From: an uncultured Verrucomicrobia subdivision 3 bacterium
GTDB taxonomy: Bacteria; Verrucomicrobiota; Verrucomicrobiia; Limisphaerales; UBA11358
NCBI GenBank assembly: GCA_903895255.1
Contig: CAITTG010000052.1
Span: 62,001 to 126,000, forward strand
Length of the DNA: 64,000 nucleotides
Direction of reading: 5' to 3'
Shown one piece after another: positions 1-7,467 of this stretch. A program made the translations under genes and the position numbers. Numbering within the stretch: position 1 is the first letter of the stretch; each line of letters opens with the position of its first letter. The notes under the pieces were generated by a model. It did no database searches. It had not been told where the DNA came from and worked only from the letters and a program-made list of their open reading frames with translations.

Positions 1-1692
1 GGAGCCGTCACTGGAGGAGGCGATGGATTTCCAGGCCACCAAATTGGCCTGGTTTTGCTGATTCCACGTCACGCCACCGTTGGCCGAGGTGTAAATGCCG
101 CCGCCGGTGACAGTGGCGACGAGGTTGGAACCATCGGCCGAGGAGGCGACGGCGGACCATTTTTTCAGTCCGGCGGAGGTGTTGGTCGCGCCGGAGACGT
201 AAATGTAACCCCCATTGCCGCCGGTGGAGGTGGCCACCAATTTGGTGCCATCGGCGGAGCAGGCCAGGCCGGTGAAGGCGATGGAACCACTGGTGTAGGC
301 GGACCAGGAGGCGCCGGAATTGGAGGAGAGGTAAATCAGGCCGTTGTAACTGGCCACAAACATTTTGGTGCCATCAGCGGAGCAGGCGCTGGCAATCCAG
401 GGGGCCGCGCCGATGTAGGAGGTCCAGGAGGCGCCGGAATTGGCGGAAACGTACACCAGGCCCGAATGGCCGGCGGTGTCGCCGGCGGTGGCGAGGAGGT
501 GGGTGCCATCGGCGGAGGAAGCAACGGAGGACCAGTATTGAGCGCCGACGCTGGTGGCGGTGGGGGTCCAATTAACGCCGGAATTCACGGAGAGGTAGAG
601 GGTGCCAGCCGTGGAGCTGCTGGTCCCGGCGATCAGGTGGGTGCCATCGGAGGAGGAGGCGGCGCAGGTCCAGTTGCCAAAGCCGGGTCCGGCACGCTGG
701 ATCCAGTTCTGGCCGATGCTGCTGGCGAGGTTGCCGGCGAGGATTTGCTGGCCGGCGTTTTGGGCGAGGATCCAGCCGGCGGCGCCCGCCCCGGCGACTT
801 TGAAGGTGTCGCCGACACTGGGATTGGCGGGGAGGGTGATGGTGACGGCGGTGGTGTTGTTGGTAACGATGAAGCCGAGGTTGGAACCGGCCTGGGCGGT
901 GGTGCCGTTGACGGTGAGCCAGAAGAACGCGCCGGGGACGTTGGTGAGGCCATGGCCGCTGCCGGTGAATTGCACGGCGGTGACGTTGGTGAGGAAATTG
1001 GCGTTGTTATAAACGAGCGGGACATTGGTGGAGAGGTTGCTGTCGGGCAGCGTGCCGGTGAGGCTGGTGGCGGGAATGGCGGTCAGGTTGGAGCCGGTGC
1101 CGGAGAAGGTGCCGAACGCGGAGCCGTTGAAGGTGCCATTCAGGGTGCCGCCCAGCACGTTCGCGGTATTGGTGGCGGTGACGACGCCGCGAAAGGTGTT
1201 GGCGCCGGTAAAGACCTGGTTGCTGGTCAGCAGGGCGACGTTGGTGGAGAGGAAACCGATGGGGATGGTTCCGGAAATATTGGTGGCGGGCAGGGGTTGG
1301 CTGAGCTGGACGGCGTTGGAGGCATTCAGCGACTGGAGGGCGTAGGGCGTGGAGGTGAACGGCTGGTTGGGGACGAGGGCGGTGTAGGCCCCCGTGCTGC
1401 CATTGGTGCGCACGGCGATTTCGAGGAAGCGGGGGGAGCCGGGGAAGGCGGTGGCGCCGAAATCGACCGTGGTGAGGAACAGGCCGTTGGTGACGCCCAC
1501 CGGAGCGTTGGTCACGGGGCCGGCGACGAGGTTGGTGTTGAGGTCAAGGAGGCGGAACCGCAGGTCGAAATTACCGGTGGCGAGGGCACCGCCGGTGGCG
1601 AGGCGGCCCTGATAGGTAAAGGCGGTGGTTTGGGCCGAACCGACTTGCAAACAGAGTGCCAGGGCAGCCAGCAGGCCGAGTTTGAAATTCAT
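1..1692 (-). CDS. Secreted Asp-box (BNR-like) repeat protein, 3' end outside window
   Basis: An open frame of at least 564 codons runs from an ATG at 1692 off the left edge. It starts with a signal peptide (MNFKLGLLAALALCLQVGSA), followed by Thr/Asn-rich sequence with many 'TNVTAVQFTG'-type stretches. The distal half has repeated units of the form 'SSADGTxLxA...GxIYxSxNSGxxW', for example NSGVNWTPT, NSGASWTSY, NSGASWSAY and NGGVTWNQQ. These resemble the Asp-box (S-x-[DN]-x-G-x-x-W) of sialidase/BNR beta-propellers. I infer an exported propeller protein with an N-terminal beta-rich stalk. No catalytic residues can be assigned, so a sialidase function is not claimed. The high GC of the plus strand here creates long but spurious opposite-strand frames. 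Confidence 0.75.
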   Translation of the reverse strand, partial: MNFKLGLLAALALCLQVGSAQTTAFTYQGRLATGGALATGNFDLRFRLLDLNTNLVAGPVTNAPVGVTNGLFLTTVDFGATAFPGSPRFLEIAVRTNGSTGAYTALVPNQPFTSTPYALQSLNASNAVQLSQPLPATNISGTIPIGFLSTNVALLTSNQVFTGANTFRGVVTATNTANVLGGTLNGTFNGSAFGTFSGTGSNLTAIPATSLTGTLPDSNLSTNVPLVYNNANFLTNVTAVQFTGSGHGLTNVPGAFFWLTVNGTTAQAGSNLGFIVTNNTTAVTITLPANPSVGDTFKVAGAGAAGWILAQNAGQQILAGNLASSIGQNWIQRAGPGFGNWTCAASSSDGTHLIAGTSSSTAGTLYLSVNSGVNWTPTATSVGAQYWSSVASSADGTHLLATAGDTAGHSGLVYVSANSGASWTSYIGAAPWIASACSADGTKMFVASYNGLIYLSSNSGASWSAYTSGSIAFTGLACSADGTKLVATSTGGNGGYIYVSGATNTSAGLKKWSAVASSADGSNLVATVTGGGIYTSANGGVTWNQQNQANLVAWKSIASSSDGS

Positions 1693-2273
1693 GCTATAGT
1701 TTTACCACACTTTGGCGGAGGCACAAGGCGGGAACGGGGGGAAAGGCGTAAGGGGGATAAGGTTAAACTTCAAAATCCAAACTTCAATATTCAGAGAAAC
1801 TTCAAACTTCAAACTGGGGAAAGTCTACGGTCCAAGGTCTAATGTCTAAAGTCGGGGAGGGGGTGACGAGTGACGGGTGGCGAGTGACGAGGGGAAAGCG
1901 GAAAGCGGAAACGATGGGGAAAAGTCCAAGGTCCAAGGTCTAATGTCTGAAGGCGAGGTACGAGGGGGCGGGCGGAGAGAAAATTAACGCAAAGGCGCGG
2001 AGGCGATGAGGGCGGTTTCCTTGGCGGGAGGTTGGTTGGCGGGGGCTTTTTAATCAGAAACTCGTCACCTCGTTTCCTACTAGATCAGGGTTTTGGTGGG
2101 ATGATGGCGGCCGAGACGACTGCCCAAAAGCGGAAACGTTGGGGAAAGGGGAAACTTCAAGCCTCAAGTCGCGGGGGGCCAGGTTAGAATCGCAGTAATA
2201 TCGGCAGGGGGTAAGTTCGCGCGCCCGAGACGGGCGCACTCCGGGGGGCGCGACGCCGTGAGAGCTGCGTTAC
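1693..2273. other. Intergenic stretch built of dispersed repeats, no gene seen
   Basis: About 580 bp upstream of the Asp-box gene. It holds AT-rich 'CTTCAAACTTCAAA'-type runs (about 1766-1815), two copies of GGTCCAAGGTCTAATGTCT (about 1832 and 1930), short GAGTGACG-like tandem steps (about 1865-1890) and a long repeat (about 1980-2120) that recurs at about 6075-6213. Near 2222-2245 there is a second GAGACGGGCGCACTCCGGGG-like motif, also related to the 6.2 kb copy. Short frames here end inside repeat sequence and have no family resemblance, so I call no gene. Confidence 0.7.
1980..2120. repeat. Dispersed intergenic repeat, copy 1
   Basis: About 140 bp beginning AAAATTAACGCAAAGGCGCG and ending GATGGCGGCCGAGACG. 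The core AACTCGTCACCTCGTTTCC (2058-2076) also occurs at about 6153 and 13459. Copy 2 at 6075-6213 matches over nearly the full length with scattered differences, so this is a true dispersed repeat and not chance similarity. Confidence 0.8.
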
Positions 2274-3257
2274 TTAAGGAGTGGCGGGGTGTTGGCGGAT
2301 GATATAGTCGCGGACGAGGCGGCCGGAGGGTTTGAGCTGGTCGTCGGGCCAGGGGCCGGTGGGGTTGGCGCCGGGTTGGAGGGCGGCGGAGGTTTCGCCG
2401 AGGGCGGCCATCGACCAGTTGCAGCAACTGAGCTGGTTGGTGGCCAGCCAGTGCCACCAGAGCTGGGTTTCGGCCGCATCGAGCACGCCGCCGCCGGTGG
2501 CCTCGGTGGTGCCGTATTCGGTGACGAAGAGGGCGAGGCCGTTTTTGCGGGCGGCGGAGCCGCGGTCGCGCAGCCACTGGCGGTGGGTGGTGGCGTAGAA
2601 ATGGAGGGAATAGGCGAGGTTGGTGGAAAGGGTGAGGGGGTTGAGCGAGGCTTCCGCGACTTGCTGGTCCCATTCGCGGCTGCCGCAGATGATGAGGTTG
2701 GCGGGGTCTTGGGCGCGGATCACGGGGATGACGGCCTCGTGGTAGGCTTTGATAACGGGCCAGGGTTCGTGTTCGGGTTCGTTCCAGGTTTCATAGATAA
2801 TATTGGGGGTGTGGCCGTAGGCGGTGGCGACGGTGGTGAAAAAGGCCTGGGCGGACGGAATGTGGTTTTGCGCGCCGCCCATGGAATGCCAGTCCACGAT
2901 GGCATAGATGCCATTGGCGATACAGGCGTCCATGACGGTGTGGACGCGGTTAATTTCGTTCGTGGGATTGCGCTGGTAAGCGCGGGGCAGAATGGCGATG
3001 CGAATCACGGTGCATTTCCAGTCCTGCGCGAGATGCTGGATGGCACTGGCGTTGTAGTACTGCGCGCCCTGGGGGGCCCAGCAGTAGAGGGACATGCCGT
3101 GCAGGGAAACCGGCTGGCCGGACTGATCGACGATTTGGTTGCCTTGGACGTGGAGGTGGCCGTGGCGGTCGACGAAGGTGGGGGCGGCGACGGCGGGGGA
3201 GAGCAGCCAGAGTGAGGCAGTACCAAGCATCACCAGCTTATGAAGATTATTCAGCAT
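2274..3257 (-). CDS. Secreted GH5 (cellulase-type) glycoside hydrolase
   Basis: 327 aa with an N-terminal signal peptide (hydrophobic about residues 9-25, AAAPT-like cleavage region). The GH5 TIM-barrel landmarks are present: CTVIRIAI (about 82-89), VDWHS (about 121), the acid/base glutamate in ETWNEPE (E160) and the nucleophile in TEYG (E247). A conserved Trp region (CCNWSM) follows. The length is close to a single-domain GH5 enzyme and no carbohydrate-binding module is seen. It is likely an endo-beta-1,4-glucanase or mannanase acting in the periplasm or outside the cell; the substrate cannot be fixed from sequence. It lies 11 bp downstream of the unknown 509-aa gene on the same strand, so the two are probably co-transcribed. 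Confidence 0.88.
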   Translation of the reverse strand: MLNNLHKLVMLGTASLWLLSPAVAAPTFVDRHGHLHVQGNQIVDQSGQPVSLHGMSLYCWAPQGAQYYNASAIQHLAQDWKCTVIRIAILPRAYQRNPTNEINRVHTVMDACIANGIYAIVDWHSMGGAQNHIPSAQAFFTTVATAYGHTPNIIYETWNEPEHEPWPVIKAYHEAVIPVIRAQDPANLIICGSREWDQQVAEASLNPLTLSTNLAYSLHFYATTHRQWLRDRGSAARKNGLALFVTEYGTTEATGGGVLDAAETQLWWHWLATNQLSCCNWSMAALGETSAALQPGANPTGPWPDDQLKPSGRLVRDYIIRQHPATP

Positions 3258-3268
3258 GAGATTTTAGT

Positions 3269-4798
3269 TTAAGGGTTGGTGGGAATAACGGGTTGAGGCC
3301 AGACCCAGTCGAGCGCTTTGAAGCTTAGCCAGCTATAATTTTTATAGCTATCGCCGTCGCTTGCGGCGGGATTGCCGCCATCATCTACGCCGTTTTTGCC
3401 CACGGAATAGAGCAGGAAGTTGCCATCGGCCTGAAGGCGATAACGCAAGGGCTGGCCGTCCACCGGATCCAGCGGAGTGGTTGTCAAATATGCCGGAATT
3501 AATTCCGAAAGGTGCGCGGGAAAATGTCCCTGGGCTAGTTTGAAACGCTGCAAGGCGATCGCGGTAATGGCCATTTGGCGGGTGGTCTCGGCAACCATCA
3601 TTTTATCAGTGGTATCAGAAACTGCGCTTACCCCTTGAGACATGAGGGATTGAAAGGGGTCGTTAAAAAACAAGATGCTCTCCCAAACACCTGGCAAATC
3701 AGAGATGTGCAATGCGTCCAACGCGGTATTCTGGTTCGTGAGGGCAGTATGAAAACACCCGTTGGTGGTGACCAGGCGAGCCGAACCCATCAGCGCATCA
3801 AATCCCTTTAACGAACGCAATTCGTCAGGATAAGACCACCAAAAACGCCAAAGAAAGATTTCTCCCGCCGTGCGGATTCTTTCCAGCACCGACTTAGATT
3901 CGCCGGGTATGCCTAAAAAACTCTGCCGGGCCTTGGTTTCCAGATCCAAGCAGGCCTCGAGTTCGTCCGTGGAGTGGCGGTATCGGGTCAACATAATTTC
4001 GCCAAGCACCCGCTCCATGGCCATGGCATTCAGGTTGCTGCGTTTAAAATCCACCTGCTCCCAGTCGTGTTGCAGCAATGCCAATTCGGAGTCAGTGGCA
4101 TCCGGTGATTGCAGGATATTCCATAAGCTGCTTTGGGTATTATATAGCATGGCCATCCGCACCCACTGGCAAACGACCATTCTTTGGTTTTGGGTGGCCA
4201 GGATCAGGGCCAGCAAGGCACGGTGATACTTGACGGCAGAAATTGCGTCCCGATGACGCAGACTGGAAACAAGGGCGGTCGTCAAATACTTTTCCGCTCT
4301 TCGCAAGTCAACCAAATGCAAGTTGGTGTACAGGCCAATATCACCGACCCCGGCGTCGTAGCGAAACCTAAAATCAAGATTGGGATGGGCAATTATCTGC
4401 CCGAGCAAATCCAAGGCGGTCTGATTTTCCACCAAGGCGGCCGCAACCGCTTTCCAGGAATTGGTGGATTGATATCCGACAGCTTCTGGCTGTTGCGAGC
4501 CGGCGGCCGCTTTTCCCGGAGCCGTTGGCAGCATGGCGTAGGGATGATTACTTTGCAAAAGACTGGTGTCATTTTGCAGCAAAGCGGCCGCCTGCAAAAA
4601 TACAGCCGCACTGTTCTCAGTGGGCGGCACTGCCGGGGGCAGCACCTCAGCCAGGGTCATGGGTTCACCTTGCGCGACCAGTTGTGCGAGGTAGGCGTCG
4701 TTAACGGACTTTAAATGCAAGTGATAAAGCCCGGCGACGAACGCCATCAGGCCAAAAACCAAGCCGATCGTCAGCAGGATTTTATGACGCCGGCGCAT
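3269..4798 (-). CDS. Unknown membrane-anchored protein with pseudopilin-like C-terminus
   Basis: 509 aa. A single N-terminal membrane segment (about residues 7-27) follows RRRHK, giving a signal-anchor topology with the body outside the cytoplasm. Most of the protein is predicted helical and matches no family I recognise. The last roughly 90 residues (ALQRFKLAQGHFPAHLSEL...TPLDPVDGQPLRYR... LYSVGKNGVDDGG) resemble the C-terminal motif of type II secretion pseudopilins (GspG-like), a combination often seen in Planctomycete/Verrucomicrobial proteins of unknown role. It sits between the UDG gene (4-bp gap) and the GH5 gene (11-bp gap), so the three form a tight minus-strand group. I assign no function. 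Confidence 0.7.
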   Translation of the reverse strand: MRRRHKILLTIGLVFGLMAFVAGLYHLHLKSVNDAYLAQLVAQGEPMTLAEVLPPAVPPTENSAAVFLQAAALLQNDTSLLQSNHPYAMLPTAPGKAAAGSQQPEAVGYQSTNSWKAVAAALVENQTALDLLGQIIAHPNLDFRFRYDAGVGDIGLYTNLHLVDLRRAEKYLTTALVSSLRHRDAISAVKYHRALLALILATQNQRMVVCQWVRMAMLYNTQSSLWNILQSPDATDSELALLQHDWEQVDFKRSNLNAMAMERVLGEIMLTRYRHSTDELEACLDLETKARQSFLGIPGESKSVLERIRTAGEIFLWRFWWSYPDELRSLKGFDALMGSARLVTTNGCFHTALTNQNTALDALHISDLPGVWESILFFNDPFQSLMSQGVSAVSDTTDKMMVAETTRQMAITAIALQRFKLAQGHFPAHLSELIPAYLTTTPLDPVDGQPLRYRLQADGNFLLYSVGKNGVDDGGNPAASDGDSYKNYSWLSFKALDWVWPQPVIPTNP

Positions 4799-4802
4799 GG
4801 TC

Positions 4803-5765
4803 TCACCCTTTCAGGAAGTAATTGCGCTGTTTCTCGCTGATGGGGAGGGCGAGTTTGGCCATGACGGCCAGCATGTCCTCCCAGACTTTGCGTTTTTCGG
4901 TCATGGCCTGGTTGCGCAGGAGGTAGGAGGGATGGTAGGTGGGCATGAGGGGGATGCCGCGATAGGTCTGCCAGGTGCCGCGCAGTTTGGTGATGCCGAG
5001 GGTTTTGCCGAGCAGGCCTTCGACGGCGGTGCCGCCCAGGGCGACGAGGACCTGGGGTTTGATCAAATCGATCTGCTCCTGCAAGTAGGGGAGGCAGGTG
5101 GTCATTTCCCCGGCGGTGGGTTTGCGGTTGCCGGAGGTTTGGCCGGGGGTGTCGGGCCGGCATTTCAGGATGTTGGCGATGTACACGGAGTCGCGGGTGA
5201 GGCCGGTGGCCTGGATGATTTTGGTGAGTAACTGGCCGGCCGCGCCCACGAAGGGTTCGCCCTGGGTGTCTTCATCGGCTCCCGGGGCCTCGCCGACGAA
5301 CATGAGGGTGGCGTCGATATTCCCCACGCCGAAGACGACATTTTTGCGGGAGGAGGCCAGGTGGGGGCATTGGACGCAAATCAGGGTGCGCTCGCGCAGG
5401 GCGGCGAGGGCGGCGGCTTTGTTCGCGGGCGCGTCGGCTGAGGGAGACGGAGTGGGTGCGGATACGTTAGTCACGGCCGGTGCCGGAGCGGGAACGGGCG
5501 CCGCCACGGGCGCGGGCGCGGGTGGTTGGGATGGCGCAGCCGGGCGGGTAGGCGCGGGTTTGAAGGGGGAGGGCACGGTGGCGCGCGCGGGGGCCGGGGC
5601 CATTTGATAGGCGGGCGCGGGGCGCGGGGGCGCGGCGGAACGGCCGGAGGCGGTCAGGGAGCGCAGGGTTTCCGGGGTGACGGACACATGCTGCACGCCC
5701 CGGGATTTTAGGTCCTCCAGATGGCGGATGGTGGCGTCGAGCAATTGGTCATAGGCCGCGGACAT
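4803..5765 (-). CDS. Family 4 uracil-DNA glycosylase with Ala/Pro-rich N-terminal linker
   Basis: 320 aa. The C-terminal 200 residues form a family 4 (thermostable-type, 4Fe-4S) UDG. Visible features are motif GEAPGADED (158-166), IANILKCRP, the HPSYLL motif near residue 270, and four cysteines (C130, C133, C202, C224) at the spacing expected for the iron-sulfur cluster. It would excise uracil from DNA in base-excision repair. Residues about 43-115 are a low-complexity Ala/Pro linker behind a short helical N-terminus (DQLLDATIRHLEDLKSRG). This N-terminal arm is longer than in minimal family 4 enzymes. The gene is first in a tight cluster with the unknown 509-aa protein and the GH5 gene. Confidence 0.92.
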   Translation of the reverse strand: MSAAYDQLLDATIRHLEDLKSRGVQHVSVTPETLRSLTASGRSAAPPRPAPAYQMAPAPARATVPSPFKPAPTRPAAPSQPPAPAPVAAPVPAPAPAVTNVSAPTPSPSADAPANKAAALAALRERTLICVQCPHLASSRKNVVFGVGNIDATLMFVGEAPGADEDTQGEPFVGAAGQLLTKIIQATGLTRDSVYIANILKCRPDTPGQTSGNRKPTAGEMTTCLPYLQEQIDLIKPQVLVALGGTAVEGLLGKTLGITKLRGTWQTYRGIPLMPTYHPSYLLRNQAMTEKRKVWEDMLAVMAKLALPISEKQRNYFLKG

Positions 5766-5948
5766 GGGGGCATCGTAGCGGGAATGCGGGGAAGCGCAAA
5801 AATAATTTCGACGCCGGCCGGCAATGCGAGGAAGTTATCGCGGCCCTTCAGGCCGTCAGACTTCGGGCGGCAGTTTCCCAGCCCGCCGGGCCGGGCTGAG
5901 GAATGGCGGACCTTAGCCGGAGCCATGCAGTTGAAAAAGACTTTGACC

Positions 5949-5996
5949 GCAGATAAACGCAGATAAACGCAGATGAACGCAGATGAACGCAGATAG
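5949..5996. repeat. 10-bp tandem repeat GCAGATRAAC
   Basis: Four full units and one partial unit of GCAGATAAAC/GCAGATGAAC. A degenerate relative (ACCGCAAGATGAACGCAGATG) occurs at about 11717-11737, also between genes. Confidence 0.85.
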
Positions 5997-6074
5997 GGAA
6001 AGGGGAAACTTCAAAATCCAAACTTCAATCTTCAGAGAATATTCAAGCTTCAAACTTCAAGCCGGGACGGAGAA

Positions 6075-6213
6075 AAAATTAACGCAAAGGCGCGGAGGCG
6101 CGGAGGGCGGTGTGCCTGGCCGGAGGCTGGTTGGCGGGGGCTTTTAAATCAGAAACTCGTCACCTCGTTTCCTACAAGATCAGGGTTGTGGTGGGATGAT
6201 GGCGGCCGAGACG
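6075..6213. repeat. Dispersed intergenic repeat, copy 2
   Basis: Near full-length match to 1980-2120, with core AACTCGTCACCTCGTTTCC at 6153-6171. Flanking CTTCAAACTTCAA-like runs are shared with copy 1 as well. Confidence 0.8.
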
Positions 6214-6289
6214 GCCGCACTCCGGGGTGAGCGATCACGAAAACTTGTCTTTGCCGCCGGTTTTACGGATGCTGGCACCCGTATTCCTT

Positions 6290-7360
6290 ATGAACATTGG
6301 ACTGGGACTTTATCGCCACATGCTGACCCGGGAGAACTACCGCTTCGCGCGGCAGGCGGGCTGCACGCACATCATCGCCCACCTGGTGGATTATTTTCAT
6401 CAAAGCAAGGACAACGTCCGGAAGGACCAGCCGACGGGCGGCGTGCACGGCTGGGGGCTGGCGGGGGATCCGAACAAATTGTGGACGGTGGCGGAATTGA
6501 CGGCGATCAAGCGGGAGATGGCGGAGGAGGGGCTGACGTTGCTGGGGATCGAAAATTTTGACCCGGCGCACTGGCATGATGTGCTGCTGGACGGTCCGCG
6601 CAAGGCGGAGCAGCTCGAAAATGTGAAGACGATCATCCGCAATGTGGGCGCGGCGGGGATTCCGGTGTTTGGTTACAATTTCTCGATTGCCGGGGTGGCG
6701 GCGCGGGTGCGCGGGAATTATGCGCGCGGGGGCGCGGAGGCGGTGGGGATGGAGGGGGTGGATGACACGCCGATTCCCACTGGGATGGCGTGGAACATGA
6801 TTTATGACCCGGGGGCCAAGGGCGGCGTGGTGACGCCGGCGACGCACGCGCAGTTGTGGGCGCGGTTGCAGGACTTTTTGGAGGCCATTCTGCCGGTGGC
6901 CGAGGCGGCGGGGGTGGTTATGGCGGCGCATCCGGATGATCCGCCCACGCCGTTCCTGCGGCAGCAGCCGCGACTGGTGTATCAGCCGGCGCTGTACCAA
7001 AAATTGCTGGATCTCCGGCCGAGCCCGAGCAATGCGCTGGAATTTTGCCTGGGCAGTCTGGCGGAGATGACGGAGGGGGATGTGTATGAGGCGACGGAGC
7101 AGTATAGCCGGCAGGGCAAGCTGGCGTACGTGCATTTCCGGAATGTCCGGGGCAAGGTGCCGACGTACAAGGAAGCCTTTGTGGATGATGGCGATATTGA
7201 CATGTTGCGCATTCTGCGGATTTTGAAGAAGAATAATTACCAGGGCGTGTTGATTCCCGATCACACGCCCCAAATGTCCTGCGACGCGCCGTGGCACGCG
7301 GGGATGGCGTTTGCGCTGGGCTACATGCGGGGGGCGTTGCAGGTGATTGAGCAGGAATGA
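6290..7360 (+). CDS. uxuA: Mannonate dehydratase (UxuA family)
   Basis: 356 aa from the ATG at 6290 (MNIGLGLYRHMLTRENYRFA). UxuA-type TIM-barrel features include GWGLAGDPNKLW, TLLGIENFDPAHWHDVL, the metal-site region MAAHPDDPP, NALEFCLGSLAEM, YVHFRNVRG and VLIPDHTPQM near the C-terminus. The enzyme converts D-mannonate to 2-keto-3-deoxygluconate in glucuronate catabolism, in the cytoplasm. An upstream in-frame GTG at 6227 would add 21 residues but begins inside a dispersed repeat, so I prefer 6290. The downstream GH2 and three SGNH esterases on the same strand suggest a uronate-containing substrate such as pectic or hemicellulosic side chains; that link is inference. Confidence 0.9.
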   Translation: MNIGLGLYRHMLTRENYRFARQAGCTHIIAHLVDYFHQSKDNVRKDQPTGGVHGWGLAGDPNKLWTVAELTAIKREMAEEGLTLLGIENFDPAHWHDVLLDGPRKAEQLENVKTIIRNVGAAGIPVFGYNFSIAGVAARVRGNYARGGAEAVGMEGVDDTPIPTGMAWNMIYDPGAKGGVVTPATHAQLWARLQDFLEAILPVAEAAGVVMAAHPDDPPTPFLRQQPRLVYQPALYQKLLDLRPSPSNALEFCLGSLAEMTEGDVYEATEQYSRQGKLAYVHFRNVRGKVPTYKEAFVDDGDIDMLRILRILKKNNYQGVLIPDHTPQMSCDAPWHAGMAFALGYMRGALQVIEQE

Positions 7361-7467
7361 GTGGCGCGAGCGGGGTATGCACGTTTTGCGTAACTGTGCG
7401 CTGGTCCCGAGCGTCCATTCCGGCATCCACGATGGTTAGCACAGTTCCGAAACACGGCGACAAGAGC

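Larger units (their letters stand above)
5766..6289. other. Repeat-rich intergenic region, no gene seen
   Basis: About 520 bp between the divergent UDG and uxuA genes. It contains a 10-bp tandem repeat (5949-5996), CTTCAAACTTCAA-type runs (about 6008-6060) and the second copy of the long dispersed repeat (6075-6213). No clear promoter could be chosen for uxuA. A GTG at 6227 is in frame with uxuA, but it lies at the edge of the repeat and would add 21 residues without family resemblance. Confidence 0.65.

Noticed and set aside
55..1842. Very long plus-strand open frame rich in Gly
   Set aside because: It is the opposite-strand reading of the Asp-box repeat gene; composition is low-complexity Gly/Ala, with no signal or domain.
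2054..2239. 61-codon minus-strand frame
   Set aside because: Its C-terminal third is the translated dispersed repeat core; no support as a gene.
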